DNA of 14,706 bases from Chloroflexota bacterium (GTDB lineage: Bacteria; Chloroflexota; Anaerolineae; Aggregatilineales; Phototrophicaceae), in the NCBI GenBank assembly GCA_003242205.1, contig QGUR01000095.1:1-14706 (forward strand). The letters are read 5' to 3'. Below, piece by piece: positions 13,851-14,706 of the stretch (positions are counted from its first letter, which is position 1; each line of letters begins with the position of its first letter). Both the position numbers and the translations under genes were made by a program. The notes below the pieces were generated by a model that was not told the origin of the DNA, did no database searches, and was given only the letters and a program-made list of their open reading frames with translations.

Positions 13851-13880
13851 ATTGTAACACAGCCCTAATCGAGCAGTAAA
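13851..13880 (-). promoter_or_regulatory. Extended -10 promoter of the eight-gene operon, overlapping the esterase 3' end
   Basis: On the minus strand TACAAT (13856-13851) is preceded by TGT (extended -10), with TTTACT (13880-13875) as a -35 at 18-bp spacing, matching four of six positions. The -35 lies in the last codons of the esterase gene. The predicted start near 13844 gives a leader of about 24 nt that contains the GGGAGG ribosome binding site. Confidence 0.65.
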
Positions 13881-14563
13881 CGGCGCGACGCGTCGCGAAG
13901 GCGATGGGACAAAAACCAGTCGTACAGTTCGGGCGTTGCGTAAGCCCGGTTCCAGGAATCGTGGCCGACGTCCTCATAGACGGTGAGGCGCACGTCGCCG
14001 CCACAATCGCGCAACGCGACGACCAACGGCACGGCATCTGCCAGCGGCACAATCAGATCGAGCGCGCCGTGAAACGCCCAGACCGGCACGTCCTTGAGCA
14101 CACAAATCTGAGCGGGGTCGCCGATGAACCAGGCGCGACTGCCGCAAACGGGCGCGATAGCGGCAAAACGGTCGGGATAAGCGGCGGCAAGAGCCCACGT
14201 GCCCATGCCCCCCATGCTCAAGCCCGTCAGGTAAACGCGGTCGGCATCGACCGGATACGTGGTCTGCACTTCATCCAGCAGCGCCATCAGAGCATCGAGA
14301 TGATGGCCCCAGTGCGTGTTAGCGGGGCATTGTGGCGAAACAACGATGAATGGAAAGTCGGGCTGTGTGTCCAGAATCTTCGGCAGCCCATGAGCTCGAA
14401 CCATGTCAGGATCGTCGCCGCGCTCGCCCGCGCCGTGAAGGAACAGGATCAACGGCCACTTCTGCGCCGGGTTCTCTGAAGCGGAATCTGGCACATGCAG
14501 CAGGTAGTTCAGGCGAACCCGTTTTGTGATCTGTTTTTCCAAAGCGTGTGTTGTTTGAGGCAT
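13865..14563 (-). CDS. Alpha/beta-hydrolase esterase (PHB-depolymerase/phospholipase-carboxylesterase-like)
   Basis: A 232-residue serine hydrolase. The oxyanion loop FLHGAGERGDD is at 41-51, the nucleophile S116 is in GLSMGG (114-119), and the other triad members are probably D169 (HGALDLIVP) and H201 (EDVGHDSWN). The HGAGERG motif and the HGxxDxxVP turn are typical of the small esterase group often labelled putative PHB depolymerase or dienelactone-hydrolase-like. No signal peptide is seen, so it should be cytoplasmic. The ATG at 14563 is preceded by GGGA about 9 nt upstream. It lies 32 bp after the partial gene at the right edge and could be co-transcribed with it; its own 3' end carries the promoter of the next operon. 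The physiological substrate is unknown. Confidence 0.92.
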   Translation of the reverse strand: MPQTTHALEKQITKRVRLNYLLHVPDSASENPAQKWPLILFLHGAGERGDDPDMVRAHGLPKILDTQPDFPFIVVSPQCPANTHWGHHLDALMALLDEVQTTYPVDADRVYLTGLSMGGMGTWALAAAYPDRFAAIAPVCGSRAWFIGDPAQICVLKDVPVWAFHGALDLIVPLADAVPLVVALRDCGGDVRLTVYEDVGHDSWNRAYATPELYDWFLSHRLRDASRRLLLD

Positions 14564-14595
14564 GTTGTCATCCCGAGTCAGGTAACAGAAAACGA

Positions 14596-14706
14596 TTATT
14601 GCGCCAGCGTCTGCAAGAGCGCTGAAGCCTCGCCTGCGTAAGGTGAAACCATACCGGCCAGGCGTCCGAGCAGGCGCGCAGCCCCGGCAACGTCCCCGGT
14701 TCCCTC
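14596..14706 (-). CDS. C-terminal end of an unidentified protein (runs off the right edge)
   Basis: One minus-strand frame stays open from the window edge to TAA at 14598-14596, giving 36 residues. It ends in an Ala/Leu-rich, probably helical segment (AARLLGRLAGMVSPYAGEAS, then ALLQTLAQ). Its third codon positions are GC-rich like those of its neighbours, and it sits 32 bp before the esterase start in the same direction. This supports a real gene end, possibly of a helical-repeat protein, but nothing identifies the family. Confidence 0.6.
   Translation of the reverse strand, partial: EGTGDVAGAARLLGRLAGMVSPYAGEASALLQTLAQ

Overview
The window looks like chromosomal DNA from a moderately GC-rich bacterium, most likely a Chloroflexota member of the Anaerolineae type. 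That placement is an inference from gene content and from the mtaB-yqeY-pgpH-ybeY-dgkA gene order typical of Terrabacteria; no database was searched. No transposase, integrase, CRISPR array, tRNA or phage gene was seen. The region reads as housekeeping and envelope functions rather than as a mobile island.

Left part (1-3998, all minus strand): the 5' end of a 16S rRNA gene lies at the left edge, with a near-consensus promoter (TTGACG, 17 bp, TATGAT) and a structured leader. Upstream of it is a three-gene stress and envelope unit: a GAF-PP2C (RsbU/SpoIIE-type) phosphatase, an AmaP-like membrane protein with a long acidic tail, and an AI-2E family exporter. This unit starts from an extended -10 promoter at 3970-3998. 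A terminator-like hairpin sits directly before the exporter's ribosome binding site.

Middle (4047-6152, plus strand): a DinB-fold protein and an M20 dipeptidase, divergent from the phosphatase. They meet the right-hand operon head-on at a strong shared stem-loop.

Right part (6165-13880, minus strand): an eight-gene operon of nearly contiguous genes. In transcription order these are a membrane-anchored concanavalin-like lectin-fold protein, mtaB (tRNA methylthiotransferase), a YqeY/GatB-tail protein, pgpH (c-di-AMP phosphodiesterase), ybeY (rRNA endonuclease), two tandem diacylglycerol/undecaprenol kinase paralogues, and a membrane-anchored GH18-like barrel protein. It combines RNA maturation, c-di-AMP turnover and lipid-carrier recycling. 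A promoter is embedded in the 3' end of the preceding esterase gene. An alpha/beta-hydrolase esterase (13865-14563) and the last 36 codons of another gene lie at the right edge.

I did not find a convincing new defence or mobile system. The most interesting points are: tandem kinases in which the first has lost a conserved metal-binding glutamate; a GH18-like protein with a degraded catalytic motif; an AmaP homologue with a tail as long as the conserved part; and possible RNA-level control before the AI-2E exporter.
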